From NCBI RefSeq assembly GCF_019279795.1, contig NC_056749.1, positions 580,534,506-580,598,505 of the forward strand: a stretch of 64,000 nucleotides of DNA, written 5' to 3'. Source of the stretch: Protopterus annectens (taxonomy: Eukaryota > Chordata > Ceratodontiformes > Protopteridae). The position numbers and the translations under genes were made by a program. The stretch's first letter is position 1. Every line of letters begins with the position of its first letter. Below, piece by piece: positions 10,032 through 22,002 of the stretch. Under the pieces are notes generated by a model. The model did no database searches, had not been told where the DNA came from, and saw nothing but the letters and a program-made list of their open reading frames with translations.

Positions 10032-11779
10032 TCATTGGGCCTGTTTACGAAAGGACTGGCCCCTGCCCTCACCCGAAGATTGTGCAGGTGAACTCCCAGT
10101 TCTAGGTCTGAAAGAACTCTGAGCTCTGCCCCTACCACGTCTAGATCTACCCCTAGACTGAGAATCATAAGAAGGATACGTCCACCCCTTAGCAGGCCAA
10201 TTCCTACTAAACTTCGGAGGCTGAACTTGCAAAAAATCTTTAACAGCCTGCATAGACTTAGCCTTGTCTTCCATTTTCTTCAAGACTGACTCCACAGGTG
10301 AACCAAACAACACATCAGACTGTAAAGGAGCATCCAAAATCCTTGTTTTAACATGGTCAGATAAATTCTGATCCCTCAGCCATGCGTGCCTGCGAAGAAC
10401 TGAACCAGTGGCAGCCACCCTAGACGAGGCCTGTACAGCATCAAAACCACATTGTAAAGAATGCTTACCCACCTGTTCAGAAACATGCACCAAATCTTGC
10501 AATTCTTTACACTCAATGCCTTCCGCCAGAGCATCCACCTTAGACTTCAATTGAGAAAGAAGATAATTTTGATATTTCAACATATGAAACTGGCAATTCA
10601 AAGCCCTCATAGCTAAGGTAGAAGATGTATAGACTTTCTTTCCCCACCTATCCAAAGCTCTGGCCTCTTTATCTGGAGGAACCGGATTTTTTACAACAGA
10701 GGCCTTGACACCCTTAGGTCCCTGACTAACAGTTTCTGGGTCCGCCCTAGGACTCTTATAAAGATATTTATGAGCCTCAGGCACCCTGTAATACCTATCC
10801 GGTTTAACAGGAGCCGGAGGCAGAGAATCAGGATTAAGTGAAGCCTCTGCAAACACATCTTCCACAACATCCAGAACAGGGGGTATAGCCAAGGGCGTAT
10901 GCTGGGGTAAAAGCAAAATTCCCTAAGCCTTTTCCTGGAATCAGAGAAGTCCTGACCTTCCCACTTAAAATGTTCCCTCATGGAATGAAGAGTCTCTGAA
11001 AAAGAAAAATCCTCTGGAGGAGAAGCAGAAGGAGTCGAATCATCTGCATCAGAATCAGAATAAGGAGAGTACTCCTGCAAGTCTTCAGCCGAAGACTCAG
11101 AAACATCCGAAGCCTGCTCAAAACTCCCCAACTCTGGCTCCACCCTAGGCCTCTTATCAGGAGGGGGCAAAGAACCTCTAATCAGAGTAATCAAATCTTC
11201 TGCCATGTTAAGCATGTGCTTCTTGGGCACAGACCCTGCTGCACTAGGAGTGACACCAACAGAAGCTAAACCTGGCCTGCTTCTGGGAGAAGCCTTGGAA
11301 ACAGAAGGAGAGGGCCTAACCACCCTAGGAAGGGAGGGGAGTACAGTAACCTGAGAAGCCCCTTCAGCCTGACCTGCCTCCTGAGAGGCCACATCCTGCA
11401 ATATCAAAGTCTCCCCCTGGGACTCCAGAGAAGCCTCCGTCGGAACCACCGGTTCCACTGACGTCTCCAAAGAACTGGCGTCCGGAACGGACGACTCTTC
11501 TTGCCTGGGTTTAACTGCTTTGTCCTTGCGCTTCTTCGAAGAAGCGGGCACCGGAGAATCCGATGGCATATTATAATTGCACCGCTTCCCGAAGACCAGC
11601 CTAGCACAATCTAACCTTCGCTTAATAGTGCGCTTATTGAACGTAGCACAAAAGCGACACCCAACAACGTCGTGCTCAGGCCCCAAACAAGGAATACACA
11701 AAGAATGATAATCCCTATGCGGTATCTGTTTCCCACAAGAAATACAGTTATTCACTTTTTCTGACATCCGGTAAAACAC
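10032..11779 (-). pseudogene. DIRS gag-like ORF1
   Basis: It starts with Met at 11779. The N-terminus is Cys/His-rich (CISCGKQIPHRDYHSLCIPC, then a second CxxC), probably a zinc-binding module. It is followed by a low-complexity Ser/Pro/Glu-rich middle and a conserved C-terminal part (RYYRVPEAHKYL, LNCQFHMLKYQNYLLSQL). The end is Arg/Gly/Ser-rich (QSRGRSRRGRGRAQSS), likely RNA-binding. A frameshift near 10905-10925 separates the 362-codon N-terminal frame from the 294-codon C-terminal frame. The product is inferred to package the element's RNA. Confidence 0.82.
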
Positions 11780-11911
11780 TGAGGCAAGAAAAAAACAAAA
11801 TATTCCCCAACGGGGTACTTAGCCAACTTTGATTCGGTCTGAAACTCCGAACTCAAAAAATTTCAGAACGCCGAACGGCACTTGCAACGCTGCTTCTGCA
11901 TCAGACCATGC

Positions 11912-12070
11912 GGCAAAAAAGACTGAGGATATGACGTCAGTCATGCGCATTTGTACCCTGACGTCCTGATGTCAGTCTTAAGCGCCTTGACCGACGTCAG
12001 CCTAATACTTTGGTATTCGGGCCGACTGAGGACAGCGGACTACCCCATATGTAAGGACTGCAGCAATGTG
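11912..12070 (-). repeat. DIRS right inverted terminal repeat
   Basis: This is the reverse complement of 6648-6807 at about 98% identity. Several GACGTCA/TGACGTC-like half sites inside it resemble CRE/ATF motifs, which could drive transcription toward ORF1 on the minus strand. That role is inferred only. Confidence 0.92.
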
Positions 12071-12083
12071 AGATGAAGAACAT

Positions 12084-13201
12084 CTCCTATCCCCCACAAA
12101 GACAGCTTCTGTCCCTCCCATTGTACTAATACTACACTTCTAACCTTTATACATACTGTAAGTAAAGCTAGAGATAATGGCAAACTAGTCTCCTCCTTAT
12201 TTCTAGATTTGTCTAAATCCTTTAACATAGTTTGTCACAGCAAATGTCCTCACAAGGTGTATCTTAGCCCGCTCTTCTATGCTTCAAAAGCTACTTGTCC
12301 AATAGGTGTCTGTCAGTAAAATGGCACTCCACACACTCTCCATATCTCCCAGTCACCACCAGTGTACCACAAAGCTCTATTCTTGGTCCCTTCCTCTTTA
12401 ACATTCTCACCAACAGCCTCCACACACTTATATGTGCATCAGACAACCTGACACATGTCCAAAACATTAGTCAGGAAGCTTTAACAGCCACTGAAACATA
12501 GCTATGTAACTCACAACCCATGCTCAACCCCCCCAAAAAAACTACTATTTTCCCCCCAAAATCCACTTCTCATAAAAAAACAAAATTAAAATCCTCTCTC
12601 TCAGTAATACAACAATTGAAGTAACTTCTCATAGTAAATCATTAGGGATGACAGTGGATAATAATCTTCCATTCAGCCTGCGTATATAAAACTGTATTAA
12701 AAGTCACCAAAAAGTAAGGATACTTTATACAGCCAAAAACTTTCTCACCAATGCAACTAAAACTACACTCACCATTTCTTACCTCCTCCCCTTACTACTT
12801 CATGGATCTCCCATCTTTACTAAACTTCAGGCTTCACAAACAGCAAAACTTGAACAATACTATAATAAAGTTGCAGAATTTGTAGCAAACATTCCTTTCA
12901 GAACCCACCGTATAGCACTAAAACTCCTAAACTGGTTAGAACTATTCAATTAACTAACACATACACAGCTTCCTGCCACCTATAAAATTATCCAACATTC
13001 ATATGCTTGTCCAGCACTAAATACCATTCTACACAGCTATGTCCCCACTCTGTCATCAAAATCCAATGACCAAAAACTTCTTTGTCCACTATCAAATCTG
13101 CTGAGCATCGTCTATACTCATGCCATGATGCCAAGGTTTGGACCTCCTTACCTGTATCCATCAGGTCAATACCCTCCCTGCAGTCCTTTAAAAATATTCT
13201 G
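12084..13201 (+). pseudogene. L2-like LINE, piece 2 (RT palm to C-terminus)
   Basis: Immediately after the DIRS right end the plus strand reads VSKARDNGKLVSSLFLDLSK, the palm motif A region of a non-LTR reverse transcriptase. Then come damaged SVPQSSILGPFLFNI (12360-12410) and, from 12740, a C-terminal region (TTLTISYLLPLLLHGSPIF, IPFRTH, LKLLNWLELFN). These C-terminal motifs match the LINE at 57440-58455 (SPFRTHQC, LTQLNWLELPN). The frame ends in LQSFKNI at 13201, where an L1-like element begins. The motif order, the orientation and the continuation at 22003 show this is the middle third of a split LINE. Confidence 0.82.
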
Positions 13202-13389
13202 GGGGCAGAGCCTAGATGGCCAACTGAGAGCAGTGAATGTTGAGAGCTCCATAAACTAGTATAATAATATAGGAACATTTTATTATTTTCAAGTTTAAAA
13301 TGTTAGAAATCTATAGATAAACTACTAAACTACATAAATATCAGTGTTGATGGAGATATACAAAAATGTTCCTGTCAAGTAACTTGGAG

Positions 13390-14640
13390 ATATATTGAGT
13401 CAATGAACATGAACAACTCAATGAATTCTAATCCAGATGCTGTTTTGAAAAAAGAACTGCAATTGATGACATCTACCTTACAGGAACTATCTTTGAAGAT
13501 GGATGGCTTTAAAATGACTTAGAAAACCTCAAATTAAATTCTAAAAAACAGACTGATACTCTTAAGAAACTATTACAGCAACACCATACAAAATTAACAA
13601 ATGAGGCTTCTCTAAATGACATTGAAAGAAGACTCAAAGAGGAAGAATTCCAGAACAAATTTCTGCTTAAACAGAATACATGGCTGTTTAACAGAATAGA
13701 TGACTTAGAAAACAGGGCAAGGAGAAACAACATAAGGATCTTTGGTCTGCCTGAAAACACTGAAGGAGAAGTCATTATTTCATTCTTAACAACCTGGATT
13801 CCTGAATTTTTAGACTTGAAAGAGGGACTTTCATTTGGAATTGAAAGGGTGCATAGAGCTCCACCTAGATCCATATTTATAAAATTTCTTTCATTTCTGG
13901 ACAAGGAACTAATATTAAAATCTGGTTGGAGAAAATCAGTCATAAAATACAATCAAAGCCTAATAAGGTTTGACAATGATTATTTTTCCAGAATACTAGA
14001 ACAAAGGAAAAAAGTCTGGCCAATAATAAAACTGTTGAAATAAAGCAACATTAAAGCATAGCTGGCCTTCCCAGCCAAGATAAAAATATTTTTTGCCAAG
14101 AGGGACTTTCATTTGGAATTGAAAGGGTGCATAGAGCCCTGCGGAAACCTGCTTCTAACTCAACAAATACTCCACCTAGATCCATAGTTATAAAATTTCT
14201 TTCATTTCTGGACAAGGAACTAATATTAAAATCTGGTTGGAGAAAATCAGTCTTAAAATACAATCAAAGCCTGATAGGTTTGACAATGATTATTCTTCCA
14301 GAATACTAGAACAAAGGAAAAAAGGCTGGCCAATAATAAAACTGTTGAAACAAAGCAACATTAAAGCATAGCTGGTCTTTCCAGCCAAGATAAAAATATT
14401 TTTTGCCAATGAGATGAGAACCTTTAATGACTTAGAAGAAGCTACTATATTCATCCAAAACAACAACATAGTGTCTATCCCAGAAGAAATGGAATGGATG
14501 GCCCCTAATCTTAAAAGAATAACAGAAATAAATCCTTGGACTGAGGCTAGAAAGAAGAACTGATTCCAAGATAACCGTTCCAAAAAAAAAACTCTTACAA
14601 CTACATCTCTCAAAGTATCGACTGATATGGGACATCACTT
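13390..14640 (+). pseudogene. L1 ORF1 (RNA-binding protein) with internal duplication
   Basis: L1 ORF1p is a trimeric coiled-coil RNA chaperone that coats L1 RNA. Here an N-terminal Lys/Glu/Leu-rich coiled-coil part leads into RIDDLENRARRNNIRIFGLP at about 13693-13752, the signature start of the L1 RRM (Transposase_22) domain. IERVHRA and a KFLSFLDKELIL segment of the C-terminal domain follow. The C-terminal domain is duplicated in tandem (13821-14409). Stops near 13510 and 14041 interrupt the frame. Confidence 0.85.
13821..14409 (+). repeat. Tandem duplication inside L1 ORF1 (278 and 311 bp)
   Basis: Unit 1 is 13821-14098 and unit 2 is 14099-14409. They differ by a few substitutions and by 33 bp (11 codons, in frame) present only in unit 2, just after the GTGCATAGAGC motif. 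Both units end in TTTTTTGCCAA. Confidence 0.92.
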
Positions 14641-15090
14641 GTCATCTGTTTTTATTTAAAAAAGGAGGGTTTCTTAAACAACTGAGAAACAGTAATGATT
14701 TATTCAGAATATTCAGAGAGTCCAGTAATTCTAAACAAACAAAGGTAGGTCAAGATGGGTTACTATTTACATTATATACAAGGCAAACAAAGCAACATAT
14801 AATATAAACATAGAAGTTTCTATTCCCCTGCTTGAACTCAATGAATATGTATCTTGTTAATTTTTCATTGTTTTACTTATAATAATTTAAGTAATTAATG
14901 AACTAATTCAACAAGGTACCATTCATCAGAGTTCAGACTCAAATGTAACAAATTAACATCATATATAATAGCAGTAACAGTAGAGTGTTTTGAAAAAAAT
15001 GCTGTCATGGAGACTAATGCCTTCTTCAGTTAAAGTATGATTTAGAAATGTCATGCATATCCTGGTTAAATAATAGCAGCAAGCTCTTAA

Positions 15091-15340
15091 TACAAATGCC
15101 ATCATTATTCTGTCAAAATATAGCTAATATCAATTATGGCAGGTATCACAGTTACAAGTGCTGTTTGATCAATCCTGATATGGTGTGCGTGGATGCAGCT
15201 GTGTCTGGCAGCTAGTACAAATGTCATTATTATTCTGTCTAAACATAGTTAATATCAATTAAGGCAGGTATCATAGCTTTGAGTGCTGTTTGATTAAGTC
15301 TGATATGGTGTGTGTGGATGCAGCTGTGTCTGGCAGCTGT
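15091..15340 (+). repeat. Tandem duplication, two 125-bp units
   Basis: 15091-15215 and 15216-15340 start with TACAAATG and end with CTGTGTCTGGCAGCT plus two bases. They differ at about a dozen positions, so the duplication is old. Confidence 0.9.
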
Positions 15341-15742
15341 TGTATGTTGCCGTTTTCATCTCCGGGAAGCTGAGGGTTGTGGCTTGTGATTGGGGTTTAC
15401 TGATGCTTGTGTATTAGGAAGAGACATTTGGTGTTTTAGCCTGGATCCAGGGGAAGGGGGTGGATAAAACTGTGATTTGGGATATTATGGCAGAGAATAG
15501 TTTGTTTATACATCTGCTGAGTGAGAGGTTGGAAGGCTGGAAGAATATGTTTTCTCTTGTTGTGGGGACTTGTTGGCAGGTTTTTTTATCTGTTTGCTCT
15601 CTGTTCTTTTCCTGGTTGCTGCCTTACTGAAAGGGAAGGAATTTTGGCTTGAAGTTGCAGTGAAGTGAAGCTTTGCTTCAGGTGTATCACGAGCCTCTGG
15701 TATGCAGTACACAAACACACTAACAGAAACAGACCCTCCCAG

Positions 15743-15756
15743 GTTGCTATGGTAAC
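15743..15756. promoter_or_regulatory. X-box-like palindrome (RFX site candidate)
   Basis: GTTGCTATGGTAAC matches the imperfect palindrome bound by RFX transcription factors. No gene is seen next to it, so function is only a possibility. Confidence 0.35.
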
Positions 15757-16009
15757 AGAGACAAAGTGACGATAATGTTTAACATCTCTGAGGAGCCTCT
15801 GAGATCATTCTCGGCAATGTTTTTGGTTTTGAAAAAATATATATCTCTAATAAAAGGGTTGTTTTAAACCACATGTACACATATTGATGGTCTCCCAACA
15901 CTTTGATTCTTGATAAAAAAAAAATAAATAAATAAATAAAAATAATAAATGCAATTTTATATTTAAAATGTATTTTGGTCCAAACACATTAAGGACTTAC
16001 ATAAGAGTG

Positions 16010-16315
16010 GAAGTCTGAGTTATTGTGAAAAACTAAGAGAACTTGGTCTTGTGCGGAATCCTTTGTAGTGGTCTGAGAGGTCAGCTTGCTCAGACATGTC
16101 GGGCATACGGGGATAGCTGATTCTAGGGGTGTTTGGGATTGCCGGGAAGTGCTACAGAGTCATCATATTTCCTTCGTGGAAATATCTGTGGGAATGGAAG
16201 GTGTGTTCAGTTGTTCACTGGCAGAGTGGCCACTTCATGGAACAGGCTGGTAAAATGGAAAAGAACAAATATTGGTTTGGATATTTTAAGAAAAGTCTGG
16301 AAACACACCACATGA
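16010..16315 (+). pseudogene. Possible non-LTR retrotransposon C-terminal scrap
   Basis: Reading plus, LSYCEKLRELGLVRNPL (from about 16016) resembles the YEERLRELGL motif found near the C-terminus of several LINE ORF2 proteins. A WNRL motif follows at about 16230 in the ORF 16133-16315, as expected for that region. The two are in different frames and the linking sequence is not recognisable. This is a weak assignment based on two short motifs. Confidence 0.3.
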
Positions 16316-17710
16316 ACTAGTGAAAGGTATTCGGGCAAAACTGGATGGGTATTGTTGCCCATGCTTGAAGTACTGATATGTGTGTATGTAAGGATGGAAA
16401 TATAACAAATAAGAGACTAGAAGGGTCTCATAATTTAAAGTCTATGGACTGTAAACATGCTTGGAAGGAGCTAATAATAAGAATAAGCATTACAGCTTGT
16501 GGTCTCTCAAATAACTAAGCAACAGCTTAAAAAAACACACACACAATAGTTATGTAATGTATGATTTTAGTAAATCTAGACATAAAATATATAATCATCA
16601 TATAAGATGAAGCAATCTGCTGAATTTAGATATTAAAGACAGGATTTAATAACATGGGCTTGTGTATAATAACACTACTTAACATGTCATAAATTACATA
16701 CACTACATTAAACATCAAGGGGAAGCATGATGATTTTCTCATATAAGTAAATGTGCATAACAAGTCATATAATTGCTTTAACTTGAATTGTGGTTTTGTA
16801 ACCCATCTTGACCATACATAACACTTAAGCTGTTACCAAGGTAACTAATGTTTTATACATGACATCAAACTGACAAAGTTGTTCAAGGGGAAACAATAGA
16901 AGCCTGAACTAGGAATGTCACAGAATGTAACAATCACATTCTGAACAAATAGTATTAAATTGACAATAATCACTCAGTTTAACCTTTGCTGATTATACAA
17001 AATAGAATCTTGCCATTTAAATCTAAAAACTTTCAGCATATGCCATAAAATGGCAATTTGTGAATATGGAAAGGGAACGTGTAATCATTAATCACAATAC
17101 GTGAATTTGTTGTTTTTAACCTATAATTTCACTCATTTTATAATAAGAAAAATAGGATATGAAAATCCTTATGTATAGGAAATGGGGGGAAGAGGGATGC
17201 ACTGATAATTAAAATGCACTAACTTTCATCAATGTTCACATAAAACAAATCTGATGCTTTAATTAAGTTAGCAACAAACAAAGTGATTACTTAAATGCTG
17301 GCAAACAATGAAATATAACTTCTGATATATCCAGTAAAATACATTGCATTATAAACATTAGGTATAAATATTATTACCATCTATTTACATTAAGTTATAC
17401 GTTTTGAAAGACTTCATCAATAAGGGTGAATATGTTAAATAACTGCGTACTATAATCTTTTACTGAGGTTTTATATAAGATACATCCTACTTTATTATGA
17501 TTGAATTGCTTGTCATCTATCTTTCATGTAAATATTAATTGCTTACACAATAAGTAGACATTTATATTATATTAGAATTCGGTCTAATCTACAATAGTAC
17601 TATATCTGTTCAAAATAATGTAAATATTGCTTATGCTTATTACAAATATTTTCCATGTGATAATTCAATTTATGGAGCTCAGATGTTCTGGATTGTCAAG
17701 GTATGGATGA

Positions 17711-17744
17711 TAATCTGATGGATTTTGGTTTATCCATCAGATTA
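17711..17744. repeat. Hairpin with 13-bp perfect arms
   Basis: TAATCTGATGGAT (17711-17723) pairs with its reverse complement at 17732-17744 across an 8-nt loop. It lies shortly upstream of L1 ORF2. Confidence 0.75.
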
Positions 17745-17961
17745 GGAATGATTGCCATTCCATGGCTAGTGTGGATCTTAGTTTTGTTAACATTTATTAA
17801 TTTAAATTTATTTCACAAAAAACATTTTTAGTATGCCTGAACACTCAAAGTATAAAACTGATAATTTCCTTTAAAAGCGCAAACATATACTTTATAGTTA
17901 TCGGAGGAAAATGTTTAATAGTCACAATAAAACTAAAAATATATAGTTTAAATAACCTAAG

Positions 17962-19764
17962 ATGGATTTAACTTTATTATATTTAAATACCAATGGCTTA
18001 AGCAATCCTAGCAAGAGATCAGATCTACTGAAATATTTAAAACTGAACAAAGCACAAATTGTCTTCCTTCAAGAAACTCATTTCAAAACAAATGACAATT
18101 ACAAATGGAACCCTAAGAAATATATGATATTGGCACAATCCACTTATAAGACAAAGAAAAAGGGGTAACAATTTTATGGAAAACATATGTGATTAACCCA
18201 GAAATAATTTATAAGTATGAAGATAAAGAAGGCCTTATGGCATGTGTAATAGTTAAATATAATAACAGAATATGGACCCTAGCCAATCTATACTGGCTCC
18301 CAGGCATTGGAACAGGAACTGTTAAAAACACTTGGATTTCATTTCCAATAATTATAAAGGCAACTTAATATTAAGAGGAGATTTTAACTGTATATTTGAT
18401 ATTTCTGAAGCTACAAATAAAAGACCGCTGCGTACATTTGCTGTATTAAAAGCTTTAAAAAAGTGTGTAGAATCATTTCATCTTGTACATACTTTCAAAT
18501 TTAAAGAATATAAATCTTTGTTGTCTTCCCATCAAGATCACAGATTTGGTACCCAAACTAGAATAGATAAAATATTTGCTGGCCATGACTTACACTCTAA
18601 CATCATTAATTTCTCTGATACTAAAACTTCAAAATAGGTACAAACCATTAATCTTTAACAAACCATTAATCTTTAACTCCAGAATTCCAGCATATATAAC
18701 TAAATAAGAGTTCAAACCCTGGTTATTATCTGAATTACAATTCTTCTTAGATATTAATTGCACCACATAGATAAAACCCTAACTTGGTATAAAAAAATCA
18801 GAGAATGGGATGCTGAATTATTAGATCTACACTCCAAACTTTTGTCAGTAAAAGCTAAAAAAATCAAAATCATTTGGAGTTGAAAAAGAAAGTAGAAGTA
18901 TTAAACAATAAATACAATGAAATTCTAATGCATAAAGCTAGTTTAGCTTTAAAAAAACTAAAAATTAATACCTTGGCCACTTCTCCCAAATATCTACATA
19001 ATTTATCCACAAGAATCAAAATACAACCAAAAGCTAATAACATTAAAAGTATCTTCCATGAAAAGAAAGGGAAAAATGTCTTGGATATAGGTGACATTGT
19101 TGATGCCTATAGAAATCACTATATGGAACATTTCCAAAAAGAAAATATACATATCAATCAATTAAATCTAGATGAAAAAAATGTTCTAATAGAAAAAAAA
19201 AACAGAAAAATTAAAACTAGATCTGCAAGCACCCATATCCTACAAAGAAATTACAGATACAATAAAAGAGGGTAAAAATAATAAAGCTCCAAGTATAGAC
19301 GGCATAATTATGGAAACATATAAACTTTTTCCTTCAAAGATACCATTACTCTTCCATAAAACTCTATTAGAAATTCAGTCACAAGCTTTAATACCACCCT
19401 CTTGGAGATATTCCTTAATCATACCAATTCTAAAGGAAAACAAATCCCCAAACCTCTGTACCTCATATAGACCTATATCATTATTAAATAATGACTGTAA
19501 GATATTCATGGCAATATTAACTAACAGAATGAAAATACCACTATCCAAAACAATAAATAATGATCAAACTGGATGTATATATCATAGACACACACAACAA
19601 TATTAAAAGGATAATTTCTCTTCTAGATTATGTTAATAAAGAAAATAAAGAAACACTCATAATTGGCTTAGATATAGAGAAAGCCTTTGATTCCCTAAAT
19701 TGGGAATATTTATTCAAATCCTAATGCTATTTGGATTTCCTGCATCGTTTGTTCATCTCCTAAA

Positions 19765-19816
<52 letters not shown>

Positions 19817-20272
19817 GTACGTATCACTTCACCTACAACTCATTTCACCTAAACTCATTTCACCAAGACCAAATCACCTAAAGTTAATTTCACCTAAAAC
19901 TCATTTCACTGACAAGAAGTACAATAAGGCAAGTCAAAGGTATATGTCCTTTTCCCCACTGTAGTGCAATCCTTGTGTTAGTATATATATTTAGGGGATG
20001 GGGTGTAGGGGTGAAGCCCCTCACTTACACTGGTTTTATGGTGTTTGGTTTTGTTTTACATTATTTGGTAAAAGCCAACTAGGTGAGGGGCTGTGCTCCC
20101 CACACTCCTCTTAATATATATACTAACACCAGGATCGCACTACAGTGGGGAAAAGGACATATGCCACTGACTTGCTTTAGAGTACTACTTGTCAGTGAAA
20201 TGAGTTTTAGGTGAAATGAACGTTAGATGATTTGGTCTTGGTGAAATCAGTTTTAGGTATAGTGATACATAC

Positions 20273-20315
<43 letters not shown>

Positions 20316-21565
20316 AATAATTTAGTGTAACAAATAATTTAGCGTATGTCAAGGTAGGTCCTTTTACATCTGAATCTATACATATAACAATAGGCACTAA
20401 AAAAGGATGTCCCATGTCACCGATTCTATTTGCTCTGGCCATTGAAATATTGGCAGATTCAATTTACAAAAATATAAAAATCAAAGGAATAGATATTTAT
20501 GAACAATACAATTTTAAAGTAATGTTATTTGCTGATGACATATTACTAACATTATCTAATACAAAAGAGACATTAGAAGAATTAAATATAGTAATTGACA
20601 AATTTCACATGACTTCAGGACTCCATTTCAATAAATCAAAATCCCTAATCCAAAACCCATTACAGCTCATATGATTGATTATTACATTAACTCATTTGGG
20701 AAAATTATTAATGCAAATACAGATTTAAAAATTTAGTTTGATCTTTTAACACCATTTATAGTCACAAAGAACTTTCCACATAAAATATATACAGAAATTA
20801 TTAATTCCTGGGAACAGAAAGGATTTGTTTGCTGGCTCCAATGTATCAAAAGAACTAAATGTTTTAGATATGCAAGTAATAAAAACAACATACAAAATTC
20901 CATAACAGGACTGGCTAACTTTACAGAGTATTCTGTCATATTCATAAGATTTAAGTAGAATAATTAACAATTCTTCATTTAAAGAAGTACCTAAATTTAT
21001 GAAATACATATATGAAATCATATATAATGACTTTGACATGGGAAACAGTATTTCAAAATTTTACAAAATATTGATAAACTATAAAACAACACCCAAAACC
21101 TCATATTGGAACTATATAACAAAAGGACACTCAATACAGTTAACTGAAGATATTAAAACAGATATCTCATCAATAAAATATACATCCTTTACACAATACT
21201 GGAAAGTTTTTAATTGGAAATGCTTGCACAAAGCATTCTTAACCCCAGATAGAATCAATAAAATTAGTTCTTCTATAAAAGGAATATGTTGGAGATGTGA
21301 GCAAGTACACAGTGTAGATTGGAACCACATTTTCTTTGATTGTGTTAAAATTAAGCCATTTTGGAATGGTATTAATATATTTCTACAAGCTGTATTTAAT
21401 GAATCATTTTATTCAACTAAAGCTCTTGTATTATTAAACGTGAATGGAGGTTCTCATTTGAATAGGTCAAACATGTATCTAGTATGGACTATACTTGCAA
21501 TTTCAAGGAAGTGTATAACAAGAAGAGGGAATACAAACACAATACCAACTTTGGAAGACTTCTAA
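17962..21565 (+). pseudogene. L1 ORF2 (endonuclease-reverse transcriptase)
   Basis: ORF2p nicks the target DNA and reverse-transcribes L1 RNA on it. Endonuclease motifs are LYLNTNGLSNPSKRSDLLKY and IVFLQETHF (17962-18090), GDFNCIFD (about 18380) and RIDKIFAGHDL near 18570. Reverse transcriptase motifs are KAPSIDGI, SYRPISLLNNDCKI (19470-19510), LIIGLDIEKAFDSLNWEYLF (about 19660-19715), GTKKGCPMSPILFALAIE and FADD at 20528-20539. A C-terminal Cys-containing stretch (CWRCEQVHSVDWNHIFFDC) follows at about 21290-21340. The frame changes at least five times and is interrupted by a palindromic element just before the GCPMSP motif. It is not functional. Confidence 0.88.
19767..20313. mobile_element. 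Palindromic (TA)n-flanked element 1
   Basis: (TA)n runs (19767-19814 and 20275-20313) enclose about 460 bp with long inverted arms. The left arm starts GGGTACGTATCACTTCACC and the right arm's complement starts GGGTATGTATCACTATACC. The arms contain repeated TTTCACCTAAAACTCA-like units. A GC-rich centre carries CACTGTAGTGCAATCC and its inverted partner. It interrupts the L1 reverse transcriptase at a codon run that reads KNIY, so insertion into TA is likely. It has no coding capacity. Elements 2 and 3, and fragments at 54.4 and 56.4 kb, share the core. Confidence 0.8.
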
Positions 21566-22002
21566 AACCTACTGAAGTCCACAGCATTATAGGAAATTAA
21601 AATTAAAGAACTAATAATTTATCCAAAGCCATTTATCAACCAGCCTTGGGGAAAAGTCTTATCGTTAATTGACACTATACAATAATTAATCAGACACTCA
21701 GATAATGGATTGGACATACTTATAAAGTAACTGTATACATTAAGATATGTTATAGTGCCAGCCTAATGTAAATAGTGTACATATTTATTTAAAGTGTTAT
21801 GCATAAATACTATGGGATTCATTCAAATGTATTTGAAAAATAAAAAAAAAAATTTTGAGAAAAAAAAAACTGGTTGAAAAGGAATAAAATGAAAAAAAAA
21901 TCCTTCCTTATAAGAAAGTTAATTGTTCAGTGCAGTAAACTTGTAATATTGTCTTTTAAAATGTGAATGTGACTGAAGCTTTATTAAAATGTTCAACACA
22001 AA

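Larger units (their letters stand above)
6605..12083 (-). mobile_element. Structurally complete DIRS-type retrotransposon (copy B)
   Basis: The 5,479-bp element has every structural mark of DIRS1-type elements: inverted terminal repeats (6648-6807 and 11912-12070), an internal complementary region (6967-7068) whose two halves copy the extreme outer ends, and gag, reverse transcriptase, RNase H and tyrosine recombinase in that order on the minus strand. The ends are set by where homology to the internal region stops, at 6605 and 12083. There is no target duplication, as expected for recombinase-mediated insertion. It lies inside an L2-like LINE. The ITRs are about 98% identical by eye, so insertion is relatively recent, but several frameshifts make the copy non-autonomous. 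Confidence 0.93.
14660..17940. other. 3.3-kb interval between L1 ORF1 and ORF2, origin unclear
   Basis: L1 elements normally have a short gap between ORFs. This long gap holds no L1 coding sequence, so one or more insertions are likely, although I could not find a matching target duplication. Contents I can name are a 125-bp tandem duplication (15091-15340), an X-box-like palindrome (15743-15756), a possible reverse-transcriptase C-terminal scrap (16010-16315) and a 13-bp hairpin (17711-17744). The rest, especially 16320-17700, is AT-rich with no recognisable features. Confidence 0.5.
13202..22002 (+). mobile_element. L1-like LINE, nearly full length, with insertions
   Basis: An element with L1-type ORF1 and ORF2 lies between two copies of AAAAATATTCTG (13190-13201 and 22003-22014), a target duplication expected from target-primed reverse transcription. 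It starts with a GGGGCAGAGCCTAGATGGCC segment, resembling the 5' start of other vertebrate L1s, and ends in a short A-rich tail. The 8.8-kb length includes a palindromic (TA)n element (19767-20313) and an unexplained 3.3-kb interval between the two ORFs. Both ORFs contain stops and frameshifts. It lies inside the L2-like LINE, whose reading frame resumes after 22014. Confidence 0.85.

Noticed and set aside
19767..20313. CRISPR-like array from the repeated TTTCACCTAAAACTCA units
   Set aside because: Units are short, unevenly spaced and mirrored in the opposite arm. The context is a eukaryotic transposon.
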